Part shown: positions 22,902-32,478 of the stretch, piece by piece
How the letters are laid out: each line of letters begins with the position of its first letter
Numbering within the stretch: the stretch's first letter is position 1
Assembly (NCBI RefSeq): GCF_003589595.1
Contig: NW_020654051.1
Location: forward strand, 9,161,810-9,225,809
Direction: 5' to 3'
Source of the DNA: Hyposmocoma kahamanoa
Taxonomy: Eukaryota > Arthropoda > Insecta > Lepidoptera > Cosmopterigidae
DNA length: 64,000 bases
The notes under the pieces: model-generated
What the model saw: only the letters and a program-made list of their open reading frames with translations
What the model was told of the DNA's origin: nothing
Databases searched by the model: none
Translations under genes and position numbers: made by a program

Positions 22902-23125
22902 ATGTCAAGAGAAGAGAGAATGCCTTACTACGGGTACCGAGACGGATCGGACTCGAGTGGGTGTTCCGACTCGGAAGGGGGTGAGTCGGACTCGGAAGGG
23001 GGGTTAAGCACGGAGAGCTCTGCGGGACAGGGCCTGCCCTACCCTGGTTTCACTCCCGTCGCCCTCCGTTACTTAACGCAAGACACCAGGCCCAGAAGTT
23101 GGTGCCTCAAGCTTATCACCAATCC
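22902..23125 (+). CDS. Ca-alpha1T: T-type voltage-gated calcium channel (Cav3), first coding exon
   Basis: Pore-forming alpha-1 subunit of the low-voltage-activated T-type calcium channel, a plasma-membrane protein of excitable cells. Only the cytoplasmic N-terminus is here: 74 codons plus two bases. Residues 1-14 are charged/aromatic, 15-43 form an acidic Ser/Gly/Asp/Glu stretch containing a 7-residue duplication (DSEGGES, DSEGGLS), and 45-75 match the conserved block before transmembrane segment IS1: LPYPGFTPVALRY, then TRPRSWCLKLITNP. In Cav3 proteins that block continues Trp-Phe-Glu, which here lies beyond an intron. GC content is clearly above the flanks. An in-frame TAA at 22890-22892 makes ATG 22902 the first usable Met; the second Met (residue 7, 22920) has A at -3 and is an alternative start. 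Read through past 23125 the frame meets TAA after Pro-Phe-Gln, so a splice is required. Seen: frame and motif. Known: the family's N-terminal block. Inferred: insect orthologue of Ca-alpha1T. Confidence 0.87.
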
Positions 23126-23135
23126 ATATCCTTTT
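23126..23135 (+). promoter_or_regulatory. U12-type AT-AC 5' splice site
   Basis: ATATCCTTTT follows directly on the ...Asn-Pro codons of the calcium channel exon and matches the minor-spliceosome donor consensus (ATATCCTT plus T/C). The cut leaves Asn plus two bases of a Pro codon (phase 2), just before the Trp-Phe-Glu expected from Cav3 alignments. No GT donor in the few bases before the TAA stop at 23136-23138 would fit the family. Voltage-gated Na and Ca channel genes are known to carry conserved minor introns, so the context agrees. The partner acceptor (AC or AG) was not found in the window. Confidence 0.85.
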
Positions 23136-23757
23136 CAATAAGTGAATAAGAATTTAAAATCTTATTTTTACTATAACCACTACTTTTTGTTAAATATTGA
23201 TAAAAAGCTTTATGATTATCATCTGCTGTAGTTATATACTCGATGATGACCATTAACCTTTTTTAGACTTATATTCAGCTTCACAGTTAGCAGGTTATTT
23301 ATAACATTTATAAATATTTTCTTTGTATTAATCATGTAGTATATTTAGTTATTACTTCCATAAATAACACGGGACGTGAAACCTAATTTGAATAACTCTG
23401 ATATTTCTATAAAGACATAAATCATACATTTTACGAACCGTAACCTGTCTCAAGTCCATTAGTGTGAGTAGTTAATCATAAAATGTCACCTGATTCCACA
23501 ACGCCCTATTTTATGAGAATAGCATTATAAAGATTAGAGTCTTCTGTATTTATACCTTCTGCCTACTAAATGATGAAAGTCATTATAATGAAAATGTTGA
23601 GAAATGTTGGTCATTTCGCTGAATGCAAAAAACATAAACCAGACGTCATATTTTTTTAACGAATGGATAAAAGGAATAGCGCGAAAAATGAACAACATTA
23701 AAATTGTTTTTTAAAACATTACTTATATTTATATAACAATAATCTCAGTACATAGTA
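23126..23757 (+). other. Start of the channel gene's first coding intron
   Basis: AT-rich sequence after the AT-AC donor without recognisable exons or repeats. On present evidence the intron runs to the end of the window (over 40 kb), and all later features lie inside it. Confidence 0.5.
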
Positions 23758-23760
23758 CTA

Positions 23761-24200
23761 AAAAAACCGACCTCAAAAGTACGTGGAATTACGTCTATTT
23801 GCTAAGTTTTATTGAAATATCCCCTAGTGCGCCACTATACAGGACTTGACACTAGAGATAATAAAAATAGGTTCTCACTACGACCCTACTCAAAGTATAT
23901 TGAGAGAAAAACGCCTTGAATTAGAGAAATAGCAAAATCAACCATTAAAGTAATTGCTCCTAAATTAAAGTTAGGCGCTATTTATAAAAATGAATCTTCA
24001 TGCGTGAACAGCCACCATTCGAGGTGGATAATTTTCTTCAAAATGAAATGGGACCACTATAGAAGTACCCCCTTTCCAACAAAAAAAGAATCATGAAAAT
24101 CGGTTCACAAATACCGGAGTTATCGCGTAACATACATACAAAAAAAAAAGAACATACAGTCGAATTGAGAACCTCCTCCTTTTCTGAAGTTGGTTAAAAA
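23761..24200. mobile_element. Non-autonomous DNA element family H, copy 1
   Basis: About 440 bp, with short terminal inverted repeats: start AAAAAACCGACCTCAAAA, end TTCTGAAGTTGGTTAAAAA. CTA borders both ends. Internal blocks such as aagtatattgagagaaaaac and taaaaatgaatcttcatgcg recur in copy 2. Confidence 0.7.
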
Positions 24201-24540
24201 CTAAATTTAAATGACATGACAACGGCAATGGATTTATTGTTGGGCTCTATTTTACATCAATATTATTTAGGTACCCAATCTATTCGGTAAACCAGGAAAA
24301 TATTATCCCATCCAATCAGTGTGATAATTGAATTGCTATCTATCGTATAACAAGCAGATACCTCGATCAAAACCATTTCTTGACATAATTGGCAAAGATA
24401 TTTCCTAAAAGACATTAATATCTACATCAATAATAACACATACCGAAATAATAATACATACAATCCTCATAAAGATAGAGTATTAAATCCGCATAGAAAT
24501 ATTGATTATATTGCAGTGTTGTGTGGTCATTTTCTTGACT

Positions 24541-24746
24541 TAGTAGCTGCTGCTGTCAAACAGTAACGTGAGCATTACTACGCTCTAGTTTTGAATGTAA
24601 AGATGAAATTACAGCCAGATTAGACTTGTCAACTTTATGTTTCAGCGTGACGGACGCAGTGGCCCTATAATGTCCCTCATATATTAAATTAATGGATAGG
24701 CGTGGCGCTTACCACCAGGTGCACAACTGGTCCGTCCAGTTACTTA
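24541..24746 (+). mobile_element. SINE-A copy 6
   Basis: Strongly diverged. Recognised by aacgtgagcattacta, gacttgtcaactttatg and ggcgcttaccaccaggtgca. Confidence 0.7.
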
Positions 24747-25320
24747 AAAAAAAACCCATTAAACTAGTCCCTAAACGCGGTCCCCCTAAGGCGAAGACAG
24801 TATTCCAAAGAAGTATAAATACAATATTCTCATGATCAGGTTAAATGCACTGGACTATCATGGTTTTGACTGTTGCCATTGTTCTGTACGTTACGAGTTT
24901 GTTAGAACTTGAACACGACTGGTGACTATAAAGTTTCACGAAACTAAGTCGCCAACATTGTGATGTAAATTCTTGTTTAAAAGTTGACCATGTTGCAAAG
25001 CTTGGTGGGAACAAGAAATCGATGTGCTGCACTTTTCGCTATAAAACATACTTTCGAGTTAAATCTTTGTGAAGCATATCGCAGACAATGTTGAAAAATG
25101 GTGTAGAGAAATGTTTTAAAAAACCGGCATGTCGCAGACGGACCACACCACCACACGTCTTATCTATACGGAATCGCAATAAAGGAACCACCACACTTTT
25201 TAGCGCAGAAACAACTTGAACCGGACAGAAAAGCTTTATGTGCAATGTGCATGCAATAAAAGCGAAATGGATTTATTTATTTATTTATTTCAGAGAATCA
25301 ACGGCATCAGTGTTTTTTAA
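24747..25320. other. Unassigned stretch with short minus frames
   Basis: Minus frames 24841-25032 and 25039-25245 abut but match nothing I know. Possibly an old DNA transposon. Confidence 0.35.
25269..25290. repeat. (ATTT)n microsatellite
   Basis: Five to six ATTT units before the 62-bp inverted repeat, possibly the tail of a lost retroposon. Confidence 0.75.
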
Positions 25321-25382
25321 ATAATATGTAAATGTAAATCCAACATAAGACACACGTTTGCGCGCAATGTACGCGCAAATCT
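25321..25382. repeat. 62-bp inverted repeat, left copy
   Basis: Reverse complement of 26490-26551 with two mismatches. Contains the internal hairpin TTTGCGCG/CGCGCAAA. Confidence 0.85.
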
Positions 25383-25488
25383 TGAAGCTCCGCTGTACGC
25401 GCCGCCGATCCGAATTTGTTTCCGATTCGTATTCCTTCTGAAACCGAGATTATACAAATCTTGTAAAGTCTCACTTACTTCGTATGTA

Positions 25489-25638
25489 GCTTGTGCACTA
25501 AGTCCGATTCCAATCCGAGAAAATACGAATATCGCTTGTACACCTGAAGATAAAATGACACTTGTTGACCTGTGTCATTTCGGACCGTCATTTCTCGGAT
25601 TCGGAACAGATACGAATCGGACGTAGTGTATAAACGCT
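25489..25638. mobile_element. 150-bp foldback element
   Basis: Arms 25489-25522 and 25590-25638 share CACTA-GTCCGATTC and CCGAATCCGAGAAA in inverse order. The centre is a perfect hairpin AAATGACAC/GTGTCATTT (25553-25561/25572-25580). Confidence 0.55.
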
Positions 25639-26269
25639 CTAAGACTTCAAAATCTACGAATTGTGTATAGAAGATCCCTGTGAATGTTTGTTTTCAAATT
25701 AGGAATCAAATGACAAGATCACGTCAAACATTTGAACAAAACGTTTGGATAGCTGTCAGTCTTTGCTCAAGACTGTTGATGTTCGCTTCATAAATACATC
25801 AACATCAGAATTCATCAAAATGTTCTACCGCTTCATATCCCTTTGATACATTATAATATATTTGATTCGTTGACGTCTAACGTCGTATAGAAATTGTTTG
25901 ATCTAAAATTACTTTCATGAAAATTAGGGATACATTAAAAAGAGACATGAAGCCATACTCATCAAAAATTCATCAACAATTATGTAACTTGAAAAGGATC
26001 ATTTATTTTTTTCTTATAATGTTGATGACTCTACGGTTTGTACTGTGGTTGGTAGATGATGAAGGTTCGATTTCCATCGAACCTATTTGTAAAATGTACT
26101 TTTCTAGATCAATGCTGGTCTGGGTGTTCTGAACAATCTATTGTAATGCATTCTGTTGCACTGGCGCTTATTTTGTCTGAGACCAGACAACTGGTGTGAT
26201 TGCACATTTTAAGTCTGTCAACAAAATGAAACTAAAAAATGAATGACGCAGATCAGATGTCCGACTGAC

Positions 26270-28660
26270 ACGGCGTACCTGAGCTACCCCAGGTATACTC
26301 TGGAGCACAGGTTTCTACCTCGTGCCGGAGTCTGTGTGTACGTTCGTGATGACATCTGTGTCAAGCGTCTCAAAAACCTTTGATGCACCGAGTTTTTCTG
26401 TTTTGTGGCTTCTGGTAGACACAGGAGTTGCACAAATAGTGTACTTCTGTGTTTACCGATCGCACAGTGGAGATCAGGGTCTCCTGATGAGATTTGCGCG
26501 TACATTGCGCGCAAACGTGTGTCTTATGTTAAATTTACATTTACATATTATCTAACCAAGCTATTCCAATATCTGAGTGAGACGTCTGATGAGATTCAGC
26601 ATAGGTACGCAGCGGCGCAACTAGTCATTCTGAGGGACTATAATGCACACTATCAAGAATGGTTGTTCCCATACCAGATGACCGATCATGCTGGAAGAGA
26701 GATGCGTAAACTTGCGTTAACGCTAAGCATCTCCCAGCTTGTCAGTGGTGCCACTAGGATACCAGATGTTGAATCTAATACGGCTAATTGCTTGGACTTT
26801 CTGTTGGCAACTGATCCAGACCGATACACTGTGGTCGTGGATACCCCACTGGGTACTTCCGACCATTGTCTGGTGAAAACTGTATCCGTATACTCCCCAC
26901 GCGATCAGGGCCTTAGAAGACGGGTGTGGCGATACAGGTTAGCAGATTGGGATGAAATGCGCCATTTCTTTGCATCATATCCTTGGCAGGTTTGCTTTTC
27001 TTCAGGAGACTCGTCGAGCTGTGCTGATGCTGTAGTCGAGGCCTTGCGTTTGGGTATGGAGTATTACATACCATACTCCGATGTACCCAATGCTGAAGCA
27101 CAAAAGCAGTCCGCGTACCAAGCATGGGCAGATGCTCGACTGTGCAAAGCTCCGAGTACTCGGAATCTGAAGAAAGCTTTTAATATAGCCGCCAAGACGT
27201 GCAAAAGCGTGTTACGTAGGGCCAAGTCCGAACACGTGCGCCGCATATGAGCCAAGCTTGCCTCTTATCCAGCAGGTAGCAAATTCTTTTGGTCCCTGGC
27301 CAAAGCGGCCCAAAATAACTTTTGTCACCGATCTTTGCCACCTCTGCTGAGGCCGGATGGCGCGCTGGCTCATACCGCAGAAGAGAAGGCGAATCTCTTT
27401 GCCTCACTCTTTGCAGAGAGTTCGCATCTGGATGCCGCAGGGAACGTACCACCTACTTTACCTCAGGCTGGCTGCGCTATGGCGCCAGTTCGTATACGCC
27501 AAAAAGAGGTACTTAGAACTCTGCGGAACCGTGACGCGAATAAAGCTAGCGGGCCACATGGAATTCCAGCGGTAGTCCTACGTAACTGTGCGCCTAAGTT
27601 GTCTCCTGTTCTCAAACGCCTGTATCGCCTCTCACTTGAGACTGGTGTAGTTCCCAGGTAGTGGAAGCTTGCAAACGTGCAACCTGTGCCCAAAAAGGGA
27701 AGCAGAGCTGACTCTGTCAACTATAGACCTATCTCAGTCACTTCCATACTCTGCAAAAAAAAAACTATGGAACGTGTCCTCAACAACCGTCTCCTGTCAA
27801 ACTTTGAAGACAATGACCTACTCAGTGATCGCCAGTATGGATTCCGACGAGGGCGATCTACCGGGGATCTTCTTGTGTATGCCTGTCACATATGGAGCGA
27901 GGCTATAGAAAAGCAAGGCGAAGCACTTGCAGTGTCTTTGTACATTTCTAAAACCGTTGACAGGGTCTGGCACGCAAGCCTTTTAAGCAAGCTTCCATGT
28001 TATGGGCTTCCCACTGACCTTTGCAATTGGATCTCGGATTTCTTGAGTGAACGTTCCATTCGAGTGGTCTTAGAAGGCTACTCTTCCGAACATATGGCGA
28101 TAGATAGAAGGAGTTCCTCAGGGTTCCGTACTATCTGCAACTCTCTTTCTGCTGCATATCAATGATATGTTAATTCCAGGTACCTTTGCGTATGCTGATG
28201 ACAGCACAGTTGTAGATAGGTACATGACCAATGCAAAGGTCAGAGGAGAGGAATTCCAGTTTTGTCGAGAGTCCATGGTTAGCAGCGAAGCTGCAGAGCC
28301 TTGAATACCGCCGTAAAGTTGCCTGCTTATCGGTATTTTACAGGATATATCACGGAGAGTGTGCGATGGAATTACACGATTTAATTCCGCCTTCCCCTTT
28401 CCATCATCGGAGGACTAGGCGTAGGCTTGGCTTCCACCCCTATGTTGTGGATATTCCAAAGATTCGCACGAAACGTTACGCTTCCAAATTTATATGGCGA
28501 ACGGCTATGTAGTGGAATTCCCTGCCTGCAGACTTGTTCCCTGAACGTTATAACTTGGACCATTTCAAGGCGAGAGTGAATAGGCATTATCTAGGTGTGC
28601 ATGCTCCATCGTCGACCTCATCGACACTTTCCATCAGATTTCCGTCAAATGCACACTTAT
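26270..28660 (+). mobile_element. LINE family F: endonuclease plus reverse transcriptase, decayed
   Basis: Near-complete second part of a non-LTR retrotransposon. AP endonuclease remnants: VYFCVYRSHSGDQ, DYNAHYQEW (Asn-Ala-His codons 26642-26650, canonical GDFNAHH) and TSDH (26855-26866). RT: KASGPHGIPAVVLRN, VQPVPKKGSRADSVNYRPIS, DRQYGFRRGRST, GVPQG (28110-28121) and FAYADD (Tyr-Ala-Asp-Asp codons 28191-28202). C-terminus: SLEYRRKVACLSVFYRIYHG and [19 protein letters not shown]. The main frame has only two in-frame stops (TGA 27248-27250, TAG 27659-27661) up to a frameshift near 28110. An internal deletion after YADD (about 28225) removes most of the thumb, and a further stop lies at 28510-28512. 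A 62-bp foreign insert (26490-26551) interrupts the endonuclease. Clade not assigned. Confidence 0.88.
26490..26551. repeat. 62-bp inverted repeat, right copy (inside the LINE endonuclease)
   Basis: Sits within the family F endonuclease reading frame, after the YRSHSGDQ-coding part. No clear target duplication is seen at its edges. Confidence 0.85.
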
Positions 28661-28726
28661 ACTAGAATAAAAAAAAAAGTTAATTATTAACTACTCCGCG
28701 ATATCATGTTAAGGGTGCTTTCACTG

Positions 28727-28875
28727 CAGTGACGTGTCTGTGGCGACACTCCTAATTTTCAAACAATATTTAGAAGCGTAGCTACAGCGCCACACTCGCG
28801 CTACGCGCGGCCACTTTTTCAGTCTAGATATTGTATGAAAATTAGCAGGCTCCCGCGCCACTACGGCGATTCTAT
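28727..28875. mobile_element. Foldback MITE
   Basis: Arms 28752-28774 and 28823-28845 match inversely at 21 of 23 bases (ctaattttcaaacaatattt). The inner stem GCGTAGC/GCTACGC is at 28776-28782/28800-28806. GC-rich centre in an AT-rich setting. Confidence 0.55.
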
Positions 28876-28989
28876 AAGCAACTAATTTGAAGGCGCACTA
28901 AATCATGCAATATAGCCGCGCTTTTGTTGAATATTTTTTTCATGCAGTTTATTTTCCCATCCTCCCTCCGCATGAAATTAATAAATTAA

Positions 28990-29110
28990 ATAATACAAAC
29001 GCAATTATAGTCACAAACATCACCACCCAAAGGGTACATTTTTGATGGTGGAGTTGCTTCTAACCCAGTGAAGGTTAAATCGCACTGGGTTCGCGGAGTA
29101 GCAAAGTAAT
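28990..29110. repeat. Repeat family E2, foldback copy
   Basis: acaaacgcaattatagtcac then aaacatcaccacc resembles 47393-47430. The second half, read inverted, starts ttgctactccgcgaacccag tg like 47300-47320. Contains the hairpin ACCCAGTG/CACTGGGT (about 29068-29095). Confidence 0.45.
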
Positions 29111-29300
29111 TTACTTTCATTGTGATTAACGTGATTTCCGCAAATTATTGTGTGAAAGTTGTTCAGAAAATGCTAAATTTTATTATGAATGAGACACCGA
29201 GCTGTTCATTGGTCAAAATAAACACATGACAACGTTGACACGGTCTACGATATACCAACTTTGAGCGGCAGACACGTTTTAGTATTTGTAAACCATCTTC

Positions 29301-29401
29301 CAGCAGGCTTAGCATGAGCCCGAAGGCAAAAGTTATCTCTTCTTGGAACTGTCATCGAAGAAGAGATAACTTTTGTCTTCGGGCTCATGCTAAGCCTGCT
29401 G
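29301..29401. repeat. Long hairpin, 44-bp arms
   Basis: Arms 29301-29344 and 29358-29401 (cagcaggcttagcatgagcc...) are inverse with one mismatch, 13-nt loop. No other copy noticed in the window. Confidence 0.95.
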
Positions 29402-29570
29402 ATATTATGTTTTGAGGTAGGTCACTATTCTAAGGAGCCATCGATTTTATTGTCACTTTCATTTAGTTACATCCTTCTTTATTCTATACGAATTATTGAT
29501 TGTATTTGTGTACTTTCACTCCCAGTTAGAAAAACCTAAGTACTCCAATCAGATATAATGTGTACCCAGA

Positions 29571-29650
29571 AATAAAATAGTTACATTTTTAAATTCATTA
29601 TTAAAACATGGGTGTTTTAATAATGAATTTAAAAATGTAACTATTTTATT
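29571..29650. repeat. Perfect 38-bp palindrome, 4-nt loop
   Basis: Arms 29571-29608 and 29613-29650 are exact inverses around tggg. AT-rich. Confidence 0.95.
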
Positions 29651-31000
29651 ATTTTTTAAAAAATGTAACTATTTGATTGATTAAAAAGTTTTAATAAAAT
29701 GAAAATAAAAATGTTTACTTAATATATCGTCAATTTGAAACTGCTTTGTTTTGCATTGAGCTTTGTCGCGAGTTTGCCGGAGGTAGTAGTTGTGCTGGAC
29801 AGCGATCCTATAAGACCCTATGATATCCTTAAAAATTTCGAATTTCGAAAAACAAATAACGAGTTGTGTCGTAAAATTATACATCCTTGAATTTTACTGC
29901 GCGTCACTATTGACAACAATGTAAAACAGTTAGCTCCTTGATGAGCAAACAAACGTCAAAACGGCCATCATAGCGTGCCGGTACTATAGTGATAATCATT
30001 TAGTGAATAACGAAAGCCTTATTTATTATACCAAGTGACAGGATGAACGTATCGTGTCACCAGGCGGTAAGCGACACGCCTATCCATAACAGTGTTACTC
30101 AGAGCTTTAAATCACAAAGGTCTGAGTGGCACTGGCACTGCACCCATCACTATGAGACTAAGTTGACAAATACCATGTGCCTGTAATTTCACCAGCTCCC
30201 CCTACTGCTACTAGATATTAGACAACAACATCACATCACTAGAATACCTTAAAATCTATAAAAGGATAGGGGTTAAAAACATATGCAGGTACTATTATTC
30301 TGCAGCACTACACTTGACAAGCTCTTTAAACCTGTAGAAACATAGGTAACCAGTTACAGTGTAAGGGCGACTCTGTTAGTGAATGATTTCGCCCAGGTGT
30401 GAGAAGCACCCCTGCATTTAACGTTGCCATGTTTGACTATAAATTATTCATACAACTTGACTAGGGTGTATTTTAGTACATTGTAGATTAAATTTGTTTG
30501 TGAAAACCGAGTTTCATTGCCTTGTGAGCTGTTCTTGGTTTTGTGGAGTTTTAATTAGTTGCTAACTGAATGCATTATGATACAAAATTGAAATTCGTCT
30601 TTTTCAAACTGGTATCTCAAAGCACAAAGTTACTGAAATGTAAAAAAAGGATTGTATATACAAATTTTGCAGGCTGATCTCACATCACATTTCCTTCATA
30701 TTCATTCACACACTGGCCTTTACCTATTCTTAAAGAAATGCGTCCAAATTAACCCACTTGATAATCACTCTTTATAAGATGCGAGTTTGAAAAGTAAGGC
30801 ATCAATTTGTAGAAAATTATGAGATATTATTATTATTTTAATGAATTAATGAAAATGCTCTGCATTTCATTTGAAAATACTCGTAGATCGGTTTTATGGA
30901 AAATGCAGTAATGTAAAAATCAGTATTTTTTAACCACACAATTAATTATAAATTTAAAACTATGAATCTTGCTGTGTTGTCTTGTTGAAAACTGACTTAA
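29651..31000. other. Intronic stretch around SINE-A copy 7
   Basis: Outside 30029-30211 nothing was recognised. 30.25-30.48 kb is slightly GC-richer and unassigned. Confidence 0.45.
30029..30211 (-). mobile_element. SINE-A copy 7, 5'-truncated
   Basis: Inverted. Has the 3' end (ataccaagtgacaggatgaa) but stops at tttcaccagctccccctact, so the first 80 bp are missing. Confidence 0.8.
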
Positions 31001-31197
31001 TTGTCTCCGTGGCCGAACGGCTAACATACTGGACATGAAAATAGAACCCAGGACGCAGAGGTCGGGAGAAATATTTGTGTGACATACATTTATTTCTCTC
31101 GTGAGTTTGGGTGTAATATGTGATTATCTATGTGTGTGTCCATGACACCCGCGACTCAGGGTTTCTCTAGTGCTTGCCCATGAGTGTGTTGTGTTAT
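31001..31197 (+). mobile_element. SINE-B copy 3
   Basis: A box intact (tggccgaacggc), B box scrambled (aatagaacccagga), body well kept. Transcription by Pol III is unlikely. Confidence 0.82.
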
Positions 31198-31441
31198 AAA
31201 AAAAGTAAAAAAAAAATATTACATTTTAATTGCCTGGTCTTAAACTAAAGAATTCCCTGTACTATGAGGCAAAGATGCTACCAAGAACATCCAGGCCAGA
31301 ACTGTTTTTTTTTTTAATTTATTTATCCTTTCATGACTTTTTACGAATAAGATAAGGCTCTCCTAAACTTCATAAAAGTTAAACATTACATTCAACTATC
31401 AGTATTACAGTTTTTCAATATTTACCTGGCTAGAAAAATTA

Positions 31442-31525
31442 ATTTCCCAAAAAAGTCTTACCGGGAATCAAACCCAAAACCTCTTCACCTAATCCCGGAA
31501 GGGCAAACCACTGGACCACTCAGGT
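31442..31525 (-). repeat. tRNA-like SINE head, another family
   Basis: Minus strand: tgagtggtccagtggtttgc (A box-like) and tttgggtttgattcccggta (B box-like). Spacing of about 45 bp fits a tRNA-derived promoter. No full tRNA fold was established. Confidence 0.55.
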
Positions 31526-31548
31526 CGTCAATTGATGCGTTGGAGCGA

Positions 31549-31735
31549 TGCCACACGGCTGCTGACGGTGTATTGCATCTTTGCAAAGCTATGGTTTCAA
31601 CGCTACGAGTACCAGACGAGCTTCTTACGCACCGCGGCACTCTTCCCCGCTTCATCCCCTGGCGCCTTGTTCGATGCGCACGCGTAACATCACACCGCCG
31701 TTTGAACGCATCATGTGGCATCTATTTCTAAATTA
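31549..31735. repeat. Possible foldback element with GATGCCACAY ends
   Basis: GATGCCACACGG at 31549 and the inverse of catgtggcatc at about 31733 face each other. A related acatcgtgtggtattgc lies just outside (31758), and gcatcgtgtggaatcgc at 18616 is similar. Confidence 0.35.
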
Positions 31736-32478
31736 AACTTCAACACACCATGCAACACATCGTGTGGTATTGCTCTTATGATAAATAATAGTTCATACAA
31801 TAGACGTGAAGTGTAAGTAAAGAATCTAAGTTATGAAACTCAAACTTCTGAGCAATGTTATTTGAAGACAGGGAAATAAGGCAAAAACTCAATTTTCAAG
31901 TTCATAGATTTCATTTTACATTTTACTAAAACGTTCTGCTTAATTACTTGAAGCCTATCAATTAACGAAAACTCGACACAAAGCGACAGTTAATTTTTCT
32001 AACCGGATTTCAGTTCATCCAATTAGTAAGATCTCACTCCTCGTAAAAGTGATTCCAAGCTACCCTTCCTGTGATAATGGAGTTTTCATGCTCAATTTAT
32101 ATTTTAATGTCACATTGAAATTATACATTTTAAATATTATACAAAGAAAACGCTAATGTCTTTTTATTAAAAACTAGGTGTTTCATATTCACATCATTAT
32201 TTGAATCGATGCAACTGCTTGCACTTTGTGCCCTGGATGAGGAAGTCCCGAAAATGAAATTTTCTAACCTGATACTGGTCTTAATTTTCTGGCTAATACC
32301 CTGAAGTGAATTCCGTTGCTCTGGTACTCGTAATACAGAGAATTCTCTAATTTGAGACCAGGTAATTGGTGTGGTTGTCTAGCACATAATTATTATTTGA
32401 TCATTGCATTACATGGGTATTGTAAAAGTCCTTATAAAAGTCCGTAGCACCGTAATTCGTGTTATAAACATTAAACTT

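Noticed and set aside
24841..25245. Two adjoining minus frames, thought of as a small gene
   Set aside because: No shared reading frame, no splice logic and no recognisable motif.
26284..26514. Antisense frame over the LINE endonuclease
   Set aside because: The opposite strand carries the recognisable endonuclease motifs, so this is a shadow.
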